Below are positions 1 to 5,573 of a DNA stretch of 9,657 bases, piece after piece; within the stretch, counting starts at the first letter, position 1; each line of letters opens with the position of its first letter. The DNA comes from Anaerolineales bacterium (GTDB taxonomy: Bacteria > Chloroflexota > Anaerolineae > Anaerolineales > Villigracilaceae): assembly GCA_016789205.1 (NCBI GenBank), contig JAEURF010000042.1, positions 1 through 9,657 of the forward strand, written 5' to 3'. The position numbers and the translations under genes were made by a program. The notes beneath the pieces are model-generated. The model ran no database searches. It worked only from the letters and a program-made list of their open reading frames with translations, and was not told the origin of the DNA.

Positions 1-296
1 TTGCGAATGAAATCGGTAATCATCGGGATGCGAATATCTTGACCTTGATAGGCTTGATATGCCCACCAGAAGAATACTAACCCGAGAATACCACCGCAAC
101 CAAAAGTAACAGTTGCAATGATAGAAAGAACGACAGCCGCAACAATTGATTGGACTGCGTTGAATTTAACATACGGACGGCTCTTTTTGTCTTCCATAAA
201 AAGGACAACAATAGCGATTAATGGTAACAAATATGAGAGCATCGCCCATAGTTTGTCGTCGCTGGTGATATCAGATGACATAGGTTCTTGAGACAT
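1..296 (-). CDS. DUF4870/Tic20-like small membrane protein (3' end off window)
   Basis: I translated this reading frame from the reverse complement; it is open from the ATG at 296-294 to the window edge, giving 98 residues without a stop. It begins MSQEPMSSDITSDDKLWAML. A hydrophobic segment lies at about residues 17-34, followed by a charged KKSRPYVKFNAVQS stretch and a second hydrophobic segment at about 48-80 with an FFWWAYQAYQG ending. The pattern of a helix, a basic loop with (H/K)FN-x-x-QS, then a long helix and a Y-x-A-x-x-G motif is typical of the DUF4870/Tic20-like family of small multi-pass membrane proteins of unknown function. The family name is from memory of the motif. The start is supported by a good Shine-Dalgarno 6 nt upstream. 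It diverges from fmt. The role is unknown, and the C-terminal residues and last helix are not in the window. Confidence 0.8.
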   Translation of the reverse strand, partial: MSQEPMSSDITSDDKLWAMLSYLLPLIAIVVLFMEDKKSRPYVKFNAVQSIVAAVVLSIIATVTFGCGGILGLVFFWWAYQAYQGQDIRIPMITDFIR

Positions 297-302
297 AATT
301 TA

Positions 303-309
303 TTCCTCC
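303..309 (-). promoter_or_regulatory. Shine-Dalgarno of the DUF4870-like gene
   Basis: On the minus strand GGAGGAA lies 6 nt upstream of the ATG at 296. It is a near-perfect anti-16S match and fixes the start. This gene is therefore led by an ordinary RBS, unlike the divergent fmt gene. Confidence 0.75.
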
Positions 310-390
310 GAATAAGTTGGTTTGAATTTTCAAGTATTTTACATCCAATCACGCCAACATGCAACCAGCCAATTTCACCCAATGGTACTG

Positions 391-399
391 TGCTAGAAT
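391..399 (+). promoter_or_regulatory. extended -10 promoter for a leaderless fmt transcript
   Basis: TGCTAGAAT (TG-n-TAGAAT) ends 6 nt before the fmt ATG at 406. A -10 box normally places the transcription start about 6-7 nt downstream, which here is the A of the ATG. No Shine-Dalgarno lies before the ATG. The same TGnTAGAATC arrangement occurs before the glycosyltransferase gene at 5558-5566, so the motif is repeated at two independent starts. No clear -35 is visible. That the mRNA is leaderless is an inference from spacing. Confidence 0.55.
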
Positions 400-405
400 C
401 GGCAC

Positions 406-1317
406 ATGTCTATTCGAGTTGTCTTCATGGGCTCACCTGATTTTGCATTGCCATCTTTGCGTGCGCTTGCACAAAATTATCAAGTCGTTGGCGTTGTCAC
501 ACAACCAGACCGCGCTTCCGGGCGCGGACGTGAATTAAAGTCGCCGCCTGTCAAAACATTGGCGCTTGAATTAAATATCCCAATCATTCAACCAGAAAAA
601 TTAAAAGAAGCAACTCAACAATTACAAACATGGAATCCTGATGTGATTATCGTTGCCGCGTTTGGTCAAATTCTCAAAAAAGAAATTTTGGATTTGCCAA
701 AATACGGTTGCATCAATGTTCATGCTTCATTACTTCCGCGTTGGCGGGGCGCGGCACCTATCAACGCCGCTATTCTTGCAGGTGATGAAGAAACAGGCGT
801 GACGATTATGAAAATGGATGTTGGATTAGATACAGGTGACATGCTCACAAAAAAATCCATTCGCCTCAAACCTGACGATACAGCTGGTTCTGTTTTTCAA
901 ACATTATCTACACTTGGAGCAGATTTATTAATTGAGACTCTCCCTAAAATTTTTGAAGGAAGCATTACGCCACAACCACAACCAGATGAAGGTGCAACCT
1001 ATGCGCCGATGTTGAAAAAAGAAGACGGCAAATTAAACTTCAATCATTCAGTCTATGAAATTGAAAGACGAGTTCGGGCGATGAATCCATGGCCCTCTGC
1101 ATGGTTTGAGTGGGATGGGAATTTACTCAAAGTGATTCGAGTCAGTGTAAGCGAAAAGAAAAGCGGAGGAATTGGAAACAGGTTCACTGTCGAAGGTAGA
1201 GGCGCAGTAACGTGTGCGGATGGGTCAATTGTTTTGGAAGAAGTTCAACCGGCGGGCAAGAAAGTTATGTCTGGTAAATCATTTTTATTGGGCGTACGAA
1301 ATTGGGAATCATCGTGA
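406..1317 (+). CDS. fmt: methionyl-tRNA formyltransferase
   Basis: This cytoplasmic enzyme transfers a formyl group from 10-formyl-tetrahydrofolate to Met-tRNA(fMet), preparing the initiator tRNA. The 303-residue product is about the usual length. The N-terminal formyltransferase domain (about 1-190) starts with IRVVFMGSPDFALPSL and includes the folate and tRNA region GRGRELKSPPVK at about 39-50. The catalytic block is INVHASLLPRWRGAAPI (N104, H106) with GLDTGD (D142), corresponding to the Asn-His-Asp triad of the GART/Fmt fold. The C-terminal tRNA-binding domain (about 205-303) contains ATYAPMLKKEDGKLNF and RAMNPWPSAWF, both characteristic. The ATG is chosen because MSIRVVFMGSP is the standard N-terminus and a -10 box lies directly before it. 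It is not paired here with def; the aquaporin gene follows 51 bp downstream. Confidence 0.97.
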   Translation: MSIRVVFMGSPDFALPSLRALAQNYQVVGVVTQPDRASGRGRELKSPPVKTLALELNIPIIQPEKLKEATQQLQTWNPDVIIVAAFGQILKKEILDLPKYGCINVHASLLPRWRGAAPINAAILAGDEETGVTIMKMDVGLDTGDMLTKKSIRLKPDDTAGSVFQTLSTLGADLLIETLPKIFEGSITPQPQPDEGATYAPMLKKEDGKLNFNHSVYEIERRVRAMNPWPSAWFEWDGNLLKVIRVSVSEKKSGGIGNRFTVEGRGAVTCADGSIVLEEVQPAGKKVMSGKSFLLGVRNWESS

Positions 1318-1368
1318 CTTGATTTGTGAATTGGGGTTTTAAAATTAAAACTGTTCAACGGAGAAACT
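1318..1368 (+). promoter_or_regulatory. spacer with RBS before the aquaporin gene
   Basis: This is a 51-bp AT-rich gap after the fmt stop. It contains GGAGA at 1360-1364, a short Shine-Dalgarno 4 nt before the ATG at 1369. TAAAAT at 1340-1345 could be a -10 (TTGATT at 1319-1324 would be a poorly spaced -35), so the glycerol block may have its own promoter or be read through from fmt. There is no terminator hairpin after fmt. Confidence 0.4.
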
Positions 1369-2091
1369 ATGTTTAATTCAAAAGTATTTTTGGCTGAATT
1401 TATCGGCACATTTGCACTGGTATTTATCGGTGCAGGCGCAGGGATAGCGGGCGCGGGTTTATTAGGCGTGGCATTGGCACACGGTTTGGTGGTGTTGACG
1501 TTTATTTACACGTTTGGGTATATTTCAGGTACGCACATCAACCCTGCGGTAACGTTTGCATTGACATTGAATAATACAATTAAGTGGGGGCAGGCAGTTT
1601 ATTATTGGATTGCTCAATTTGCTGGCGCGGCATTGGCAGGCTATTTGCTCAGTTTGTTTTATGGGGATGTATCTAACGGCGCGACCATTGGGACGTTGAG
1701 TACATCTGCGCCAATTCTTGCGATGATTGTTGAAGTGATATTAACTTTTTTCCTTGTGAATGCAATTTTACATAATGCTGTTGGTGGAAAGTCCGGCGCA
1801 TTTGCTGGGTTGGCAATTGGGCTGACGTTGGTTGTCGCCATTTTAGTGGGTGGACCTTTAACTGGTGCATCCTTAAATCCTGCGCGTACTTTTGGTATCG
1901 CAATTTTTGCTGAACCTAGTTTTGCGAATGTATACACGTATGTAGTCTATTTATTTGGTCCATTGATTGGTGCAACACTGGCTTTAATCGCTTATGGCTT
2001 TTTCACTGATGTGGATGTAGAAAAAGAACCTGAGCCAATTGCGAAAACAGAGAAGCCGAAACGAACAACTCGTAAAACAACGAAGAAATAA
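1369..2091 (+). CDS. MIP-family aquaporin / probable glycerol channel
   Basis: This is an inner-membrane channel of the major intrinsic protein family, 240 residues with six predicted helices. Both half-helix signatures are intact: HINPAVTFA (NPA at 58-60) and SLNPARTFG (NPA at 170-172). Aligning by eye to E. coli AqpZ gives selectivity-filter residues H38, I158, A167 and R173. AqpZ has Phe-His-Thr-Arg and GlpF has Trp-Gly-Phe-Arg, so this filter resembles neither and looks like plant TIP channels. After NPA2, T174 and A178 are aquaporin-like, whereas L195 in Y194-L195 is glyceroporin-like. At 240 aa it lies closer to AqpZ than to the longer GlpF. Its position directly before glpK and glpD argues for glycerol passage. 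The tail (about 214-240) is highly charged and Lys-rich. I leave the symbol blank because sequence and context point in different directions (aqpZ-like or glpF-like). Confidence 0.9.
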   Translation: MFNSKVFLAEFIGTFALVFIGAGAGIAGAGLLGVALAHGLVVLTFIYTFGYISGTHINPAVTFALTLNNTIKWGQAVYYWIAQFAGAALAGYLLSLFYGDVSNGATIGTLSTSAPILAMIVEVILTFFLVNAILHNAVGGKSGAFAGLAIGLTLVVAILVGGPLTGASLNPARTFGIAIFAEPSFANVYTYVVYLFGPLIGATLALIAYGFFTDVDVEKEPEPIAKTEKPKRTTRKTTKK

Positions 2092-2223
2092 ATTTACATC
2101 TTTATTTTAAGACAACGACGAAGCAATCTCATTGTTACTTAGAGATTGCTTCGTCGTTCATTTCATTCACTTCTCGCAACGACATCATCAATTTTTGTTT
2201 TACAATTAAGTCAGGAGATTTCT
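2092..2223 (+). promoter_or_regulatory. intergenic leader of glpK with hairpin, -10-like box and RBS
   Basis: This 132-bp gap holds a long inverted repeat at 2114-2158 (separate entry), then TACAAT at 2201-2206 as a possible -10, then AGGAG at 2213-2217, which is 6 nt before the glpK ATG. The RBS makes 2224 the start. If the -10 is used, the leader would be only about 10 nt. No good -35 is seen. Confidence 0.4.
2114..2158. repeat. 17-bp perfect inverted repeat (GAAGCAATCTC-type interspersed element)
   Basis: The left arm is AACGACGAAGCAATCTC (2114-2130), the loop is 11 nt (2131-2141), and the right arm is GAGATTGCTTCGTCGTT (2142-2158); all 17 pairs are perfect. No U-run follows, so it is not a textbook intrinsic terminator, though it could attenuate or stabilise RNA between the channel gene and glpK. 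The right arm continues toward CTCGCAACGACA (2173-2184). From memory this resembles a widespread bacterial interspersed repeat of the form CATTGCGAGG...GACGAAGCAATCTC, so I read it as a decayed copy. The family match is recollection and has not been searched. Confidence 0.7.
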
Positions 2224-3789
2224 ATGCCTAAATACATCGGTGCAATTGACCAAGGTACAACAAGTTCACGCTTTATTATTTTCGACCATGGCGGGAATGT
2301 GGTTGCAGTTGACCAAAAAGAGCATCAACAAATTTATCCCAAAGCAGGGTGGGTGGAGCATGATGCGCTGGAAATTTGGAAGAATACTCAGGAAGTAATT
2401 CAAGGTGCTTTGAAAAAATTGGTCGAAGGTCACAAGTCACAAGTCAGTGAGATTGTGGCGATTGGGGTGACAAATCAAAGAGAGACAACTCTTGTATGGG
2501 ATAAGAAAACAGGCAAGCCGATTTACAATGCGATTGTTTGGCAAGATACGCGGACGGATGTGATTATTAAGAAGTTAGGAAATAGACCGCAGACGGCGGA
2601 CGGCGGACGGCGGTCAGCGGTCAGTGGTCAGGATCGGTTTAGAAAGAAAACAGGTTTGCCTCTCGCTACTTATTTTTCTGGTCCGAAAATCAAATGGATT
2701 TTGGATAATGTCAAAGGTGCGAAAGAAAAAGCCCAAAAAGGGGAATTGTTATTTGGCAATATGGATTCTTGGTTGATTTGGAATCTCACGGGTGAACATA
2801 TTACCGATGTAACCAATGCCTCGCGGACAATGTTGATGAATCTCAAAACATTGGATTGGGATGATGAGATTTTGAAAATCATGGGGATTCCAAAAAATAT
2901 TTTGCCGAAAATAAAATCATCATCGGAAGTTTACGGATACGTAGGGGCGGGGTCATCCCGCCCGAATTTGGGCAAGGAAACCTCGCCCCTACAAGGAATC
3001 CCCGTCGCAGGTGATTTAGGTGACCAGCAAGCCGCATTATTTGGTCAGACATGTTTCAAAGCGGGTGAAGCAAAAAATACGTATGGCACAGGTTGTTTTA
3101 TGTTATTGAATACAGGTGAAAAACCTGTTCAAAGCAAAGCAGGTTTGTTAACTACACTTGGTTATAAAATTGGAAATAAAAAAGCAGTTTATGCGTTGGA
3201 AGGCTCAATTGCGATTACAGGCGCATTGATTCAATGGTTGAGAGATAATTTGTCGCTGATTCAGGCATCCCCTGAGATAGAGGCGTTGGCGAAATCTGTT
3301 GAGGATAGTGGTGGCATTTATTTTGTCCCTGCTTTTAGTGGATTATATGCGCCGTATTGGAAATCAGATGCACGTGGTGTGATTGTTGGATTAACGCGCT
3401 ATATTAATAAAGGTCATATTGCTAGAGCATCATTGGAGGCGACAGCATATCAAACGCGCGAAGTGTTAGATGCCATGGAAAAAGATTCGGGCGTAAAACT
3501 GCGTGCATTGAAAGTAGATGGTGGCATGGTCTTCAATGAATTGTTGATGCAGTTTCAATCTGATATTTTGAACGTGCCTGTTGTGCGACCAAAAGTTGCG
3601 GAAACAACTTCTTTAGGCGCGGCGTATGCGGCTGGACTCGCAGTTGGTTTTTGGAAAGATACTGACGAATTAAAAAAGAATTGGGGACGTGACAAAGAAT
3701 GGACTCCGAAAATGGACGCAAAACGCCGACAGGGTTTATACTCAGGTTGGAAGAAAGCCGTGACGAGAACGTTTGATTGGATTGAGTAA
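2224..3789 (+). CDS. glpK: glycerol kinase with in-frame repeat insertions
   Basis: This FGGY-family kinase performs ATP-dependent phosphorylation of glycerol to sn-glycerol 3-phosphate in the cytoplasm. The start at 2224 gives MPKYIGAIDQGTTSSRF, the canonical N-terminus, and has AGGAG 6 nt upstream; the longer reading from 2146 would translate the hairpin repeat and is rejected. Motifs seen are WVEHD, TNQRETT, YFSGPKIKWILDN, NASRTML and GDQQAALFGQ, with D267 as the likely catalytic base (E. coli D245). GTGCFMLLNTG, FSGLYAPYW and DGGMVFNELLMQ follow, with ETTSLGAAYAAGLAVGFW near the end. The product is 521 aa against about 500 in E. coli. The excess falls at three places, about residues 69-75, 121-137 and 240-257, each coinciding with a repeat in the DNA. 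The frame is open throughout and all core motifs survive, so the enzyme is probably active. Residues of the E. coli fructose-1,6-bisphosphate loop (GGKGGTR) are absent. Confidence 0.95.
   Translation: MPKYIGAIDQGTTSSRFIIFDHGGNVVAVDQKEHQQIYPKAGWVEHDALEIWKNTQEVIQGALKKLVEGHKSQVSEIVAIGVTNQRETTLVWDKKTGKPIYNAIVWQDTRTDVIIKKLGNRPQTADGGRRSAVSGQDRFRKKTGLPLATYFSGPKIKWILDNVKGAKEKAQKGELLFGNMDSWLIWNLTGEHITDVTNASRTMLMNLKTLDWDDEILKIMGIPKNILPKIKSSSEVYGYVGAGSSRPNLGKETSPLQGIPVAGDLGDQQAALFGQTCFKAGEAKNTYGTGCFMLLNTGEKPVQSKAGLLTTLGYKIGNKKAVYALEGSIAITGALIQWLRDNLSLIQASPEIEALAKSVEDSGGIYFVPAFSGLYAPYWKSDARGVIVGLTRYINKGHIARASLEATAYQTREVLDAMEKDSGVKLRALKVDGGMVFNELLMQFQSDILNVPVVRPKVAETTSLGAAYAAGLAVGFWKDTDELKKNWGRDKEWTPKMDAKRRQGLYSGWKKAVTRTFDWIE
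2429..2449 (+). repeat. short heptamer repeat inside glpK (GTCACAA x2, GTCAGTG)
   Basis: Two exact GTCACAA units (2429-2435, 2436-2442) are followed by GTCAGTG (2443-2449). They encode the HKSQVS segment of GlpK just before the conserved AIGVTNQRETT. By eye this GlpK is about 4 residues longer than E. coli GlpK in this interval. The array is short enough that chance is possible, but the period of 7 matches the larger array at 2585-2633. Confidence 0.5.
2585..2633 (+). repeat. seven-unit heptanucleotide array inside glpK
   Basis: The 49 nt divide exactly into seven 7-mers: GACCGCA, GACGGCG three times, GTCAGCG, GTCAGTG and GTCAGGA. It is GC-rich in an AT-rich gene and encodes approximately residues 121-137 (RPQTADGGRRSAVSGQ), between KKLGN and DRFRKKTGLPL. 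E. coli GlpK is about 12 residues shorter over the same interval. It is therefore a repeat that expanded or inserted in frame within a surface segment of a housekeeping enzyme. Confidence 0.8.
2941..2992. repeat. GC-rich palindromic element inserted in glpK
   Basis: GTAGGGGCG (2941-2949) pairs perfectly with CGCCCCTAC (2984-2992). The stem extends to 13 bp (2941-2953 with 2980-2992) with one G-T wobble, and an inner GCCC/GGGC hairpin lies at 2960-2973. It is translated as VGAGSSRPNLGKETSPL, low-complexity and unlike other GlpK proteins, between SSEVYG and GIPVAGD. The GC content is much higher than in the surrounding gene. From memory, GTAGGGGCG-type palindromes are common interspersed repeats in some Chloroflexota and cyanobacteria; this was not searched. 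Confidence 0.75.
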
Positions 3790-3853
3790 CGGGAATCGGA
3801 AACCGTGATTTGGGAATTGTTTTACAAATTCCGAATCCCGATTCCCGAATCAC
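3790..3853. repeat. GGGAATC-type repeat and nested inverted repeats between glpK and glpD
   Basis: CGGGAATCGG (3790-3799) is the exact inverse of CCGATTCCCG (3838-3847). GTGATTTGGGAAT (3805-3817) pairs with ATTCCCGAATCAC (3841-3853) over 13 bp with one wobble. Read on the minus strand, the right part is heptameric: GATTCGG, GAATCGG, GATTCGG (about 3851-3831). It fills almost the whole glpK-glpD spacer. The RNA could fold in alternative ways upstream of the glpD start. No U-run follows, so it is not a standard terminator. Confidence 0.65.
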
Positions 3854-3859
3854 AAAATT

Positions 3860-5551
3860 ATGAATCGCAAAGAAATTCTTTCTCATCTTAAACAAAATCC
3901 ACAAGTTTCTGTGCTGATTGTCGGCGCGGGGATTAATGGCATTGGCACATTTCGTGATTTGGCAATGAATGGCGTGGATGTTTTATTAATTGACCGCGCC
4001 GATTTTTGTTCAGGGGCGAGTTCTGCATCATCACATATGGCACATGGTGGAATTCGTTATCTTGAAAATGGCGAGTTTCGTTTGGTGCGCGAAGCAGTGG
4101 GTGAGCGCAATCGTTTGTTGCAAAACGCGGCGCATATTGTTAAACCATTACCAACCACAATTCCAATCTTCAAATATTTTTCTGGCATCCTTAATGCTCC
4201 GCTTAAATTTTTTGGCTGGTTAGATAAACCTTCCGAACGCGGCTCATTGATTATCAAATTAGGCTTAATGATGTACGATGCTTACACCGGCAAACAGAAA
4301 ACTGTTCCCAAACATAAATTTTTGTCACGTCATACTTCATTGAAAAAATGGAATCAACTAAATTCAGATATAAAGAATACTGCCGTTTATTATGATGGCT
4401 TGATTACCAACCCCGAACGCCTCGCACTTGACCTGATACTTGATTCTGAAGCGGAGAATTCATCTGCCCGTGCAGTTAATTATATGAGTTTGGTCAGCGG
4501 TGAAAAAGATAAAGTCATTTTGCGCGATGAATTAACCGATGAACGATATGAAATACAACCGAAGTTATTAATCAACGCCTCCGGCGCATGGATAGATTTC
4601 TCGAATCATAGTTTAGGTTTATCCACAAAATTTATTGGTGGCACAAAAGGCTCGCATTTGGTTTTGAATCACCCTGAATTGCGTTCAGCAATTGGTGACA
4701 ATGAATTTTTCTTTGAAAACAAAGACGGACGCATTGTTTTGATTTGCCCATTATTTGACCGTGTCTTAGTGGGTACATCTGATATTAAAATTGAAAACCC
4801 AGACGAAGCCTTTTGCACCGATGAAGAAGTGGATTATTTCCTTGAATTGATAAAACACGTCTTTCCATCCATTCAAGTGACACATGACCATATTGTCTTT
4901 CGTTATTCTGGCGTTCGTCCATTAGAAAATAGCACCGCAAAATCAACCAGCCAATACAGTCGCGACCATTCTATTCAAGTGCTAAGTGGCGATTGGACGA
5001 ATCTGCAATTCCCAGTCTATTCACTCGTTGGTGGCAAGTGGACGACCTTCCGCGCTTTTTCAGAACAAGTGACTGATAAATCTTTAGAGTTCTTAGGAAT
5101 CAAACGGCAAAAAGATACCAAGTCCATGCAAATTGGGGGCGGGCATGGTTATCCAACAAATCAAGAAGAAAAAACAAAATTTATCAATGGGCTTGCGGCA
5201 TGGACGGGATTATCGAAAGAAAGATTGGAAATTTTATTTGAGCGTTATGGCACACGTGCCGAAGCCTTTGCTGATTTTATAAAAAATGCTCCCGATGAAC
5301 CATTAAAATTTTTACAAAATTATTCCAAGCGCGAAATCATCTACATCATTCAGCATGAAAAAGTGCAACATCTTGATGATTTAATTTTGCGTCGTTCTAT
5401 GTTGGCTATGCTTGGGAAACTTTCCACGCAAGGTTTGTTGGAGTTGGTTGAAATTTTAGGCGAAACCCTCAGTTGGAATGATACGCAAAAAAATGATGAG
5501 GCAGAGCGAACGCTGAGGTTGTTAGAAAACAAGCATCAGGTCAGGTTGTGA
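3860..5551 (+). CDS. glpD: FAD-dependent glycerol-3-phosphate dehydrogenase
   Basis: This peripheral membrane flavoenzyme oxidises sn-glycerol 3-phosphate to dihydroxyacetone phosphate and passes electrons to quinone. The 563-aa product is close to the B. subtilis-type length and longer than E. coli GlpD. The FAD-binding Rossmann motif is VGAGINGIGTFRDLA (G22-x-G24-x-x-G27), with D45 ending the second strand (LLID). SGASSASSHMAHGGIRYLENGEF and LVREAVGERNRLL match the family signature at about 51-88. GGKWTTFRAFSEQ, around residue 392-404, is the second signature. The C-terminal region (about 425-563) is the helical GlpD C-terminal domain. It lies 70 bp after glpK with only a repeat between them. 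No Shine-Dalgarno precedes the ATG (ATCACAAAATT), so translation may be weak, coupled or reinitiated. Confidence 0.95.
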   Translation: MNRKEILSHLKQNPQVSVLIVGAGINGIGTFRDLAMNGVDVLLIDRADFCSGASSASSHMAHGGIRYLENGEFRLVREAVGERNRLLQNAAHIVKPLPTTIPIFKYFSGILNAPLKFFGWLDKPSERGSLIIKLGLMMYDAYTGKQKTVPKHKFLSRHTSLKKWNQLNSDIKNTAVYYDGLITNPERLALDLILDSEAENSSARAVNYMSLVSGEKDKVILRDELTDERYEIQPKLLINASGAWIDFSNHSLGLSTKFIGGTKGSHLVLNHPELRSAIGDNEFFFENKDGRIVLICPLFDRVLVGTSDIKIENPDEAFCTDEEVDYFLELIKHVFPSIQVTHDHIVFRYSGVRPLENSTAKSTSQYSRDHSIQVLSGDWTNLQFPVYSLVGGKWTTFRAFSEQVTDKSLEFLGIKRQKDTKSMQIGGGHGYPTNQEEKTKFINGLAAWTGLSKERLEILFERYGTRAEAFADFIKNAPDEPLKFLQNYSKREIIYIIQHEKVQHLDDLILRRSMLAMLGKLSTQGLLELVEILGETLSWNDTQKNDEAERTLRLLENKHQVRL

Positions 5552-5557
5552 GGCGCA

Positions 5558-5566
5558 TGGTAGAAT
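5558..5566 (+). promoter_or_regulatory. extended -10 promoter for a leaderless glycosyltransferase transcript
   Basis: TGGTAGAAT starts 7 nt after the glpD stop and ends 7 nt before the ATG at 5574. There is no Shine-Dalgarno in the intervening CATATAA. The same TGnTAGAATC motif lies in the same position before fmt. It would separate the downstream three-gene unit from the glycerol genes. No clear -35 is visible. Confidence 0.55.
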
Positions 5567-5573
5567 CATATAA

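Larger units (their letters stand above)
297..405. promoter_or_regulatory. divergent intergenic region between DUF4870-like gene and fmt
   Basis: This 109-bp spacer must hold the start signals for two divergent genes. Toward fmt there is an extended -10 at 391-399 (separate entry). Toward the minus-strand gene there is an AT-rich stretch containing TAAAAT on the minus strand near 336-341, a possible weak -10. A small palindrome TTGAA-TT-TTCAA at 322-333 sits between that and the RBS and could be an operator or chance in AT-rich DNA. No convincing -35 boxes were found. Confidence 0.4.

Noticed and set aside
322..333. The TTGAA-TT-TTCAA palindrome as a regulator operator
   Set aside because: It is too short and AT-rich to separate from chance, and no regulator gene is in the window; mentioned only within the intergenic entry.
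1659..1937. Minus-strand open frames antisense to the aquaporin gene
   Set aside because: They are shadows of the channel coding sequence with no motif or start signal.
2146..2223. A 26-residue N-terminal extension of GlpK from an upstream start
   Set aside because: It would translate half of the hairpin repeat and has no RBS, whereas the ATG at 2224 has AGGAG 6 nt upstream and gives the canonical MPKYIGAIDQGTTSSRF.
2585..2633. Heptamer array as a CRISPR remnant
   Set aside because: The units are contiguous 7-mers without spacers and no cas genes are present.
2585..2992. GlpK repeat segments as an intein, frameshift or pseudogene scar
   Set aside because: The segments are far too short for an intein, the frame stays open and every catalytic motif on both sides is intact.
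3533..3904. A minus-strand open frame of 123 codons across the glpK-glpD junction
   Set aside because: It is antisense to strongly supported genes, composed partly of the repeat spacer, and has no recognisable domain or RBS.
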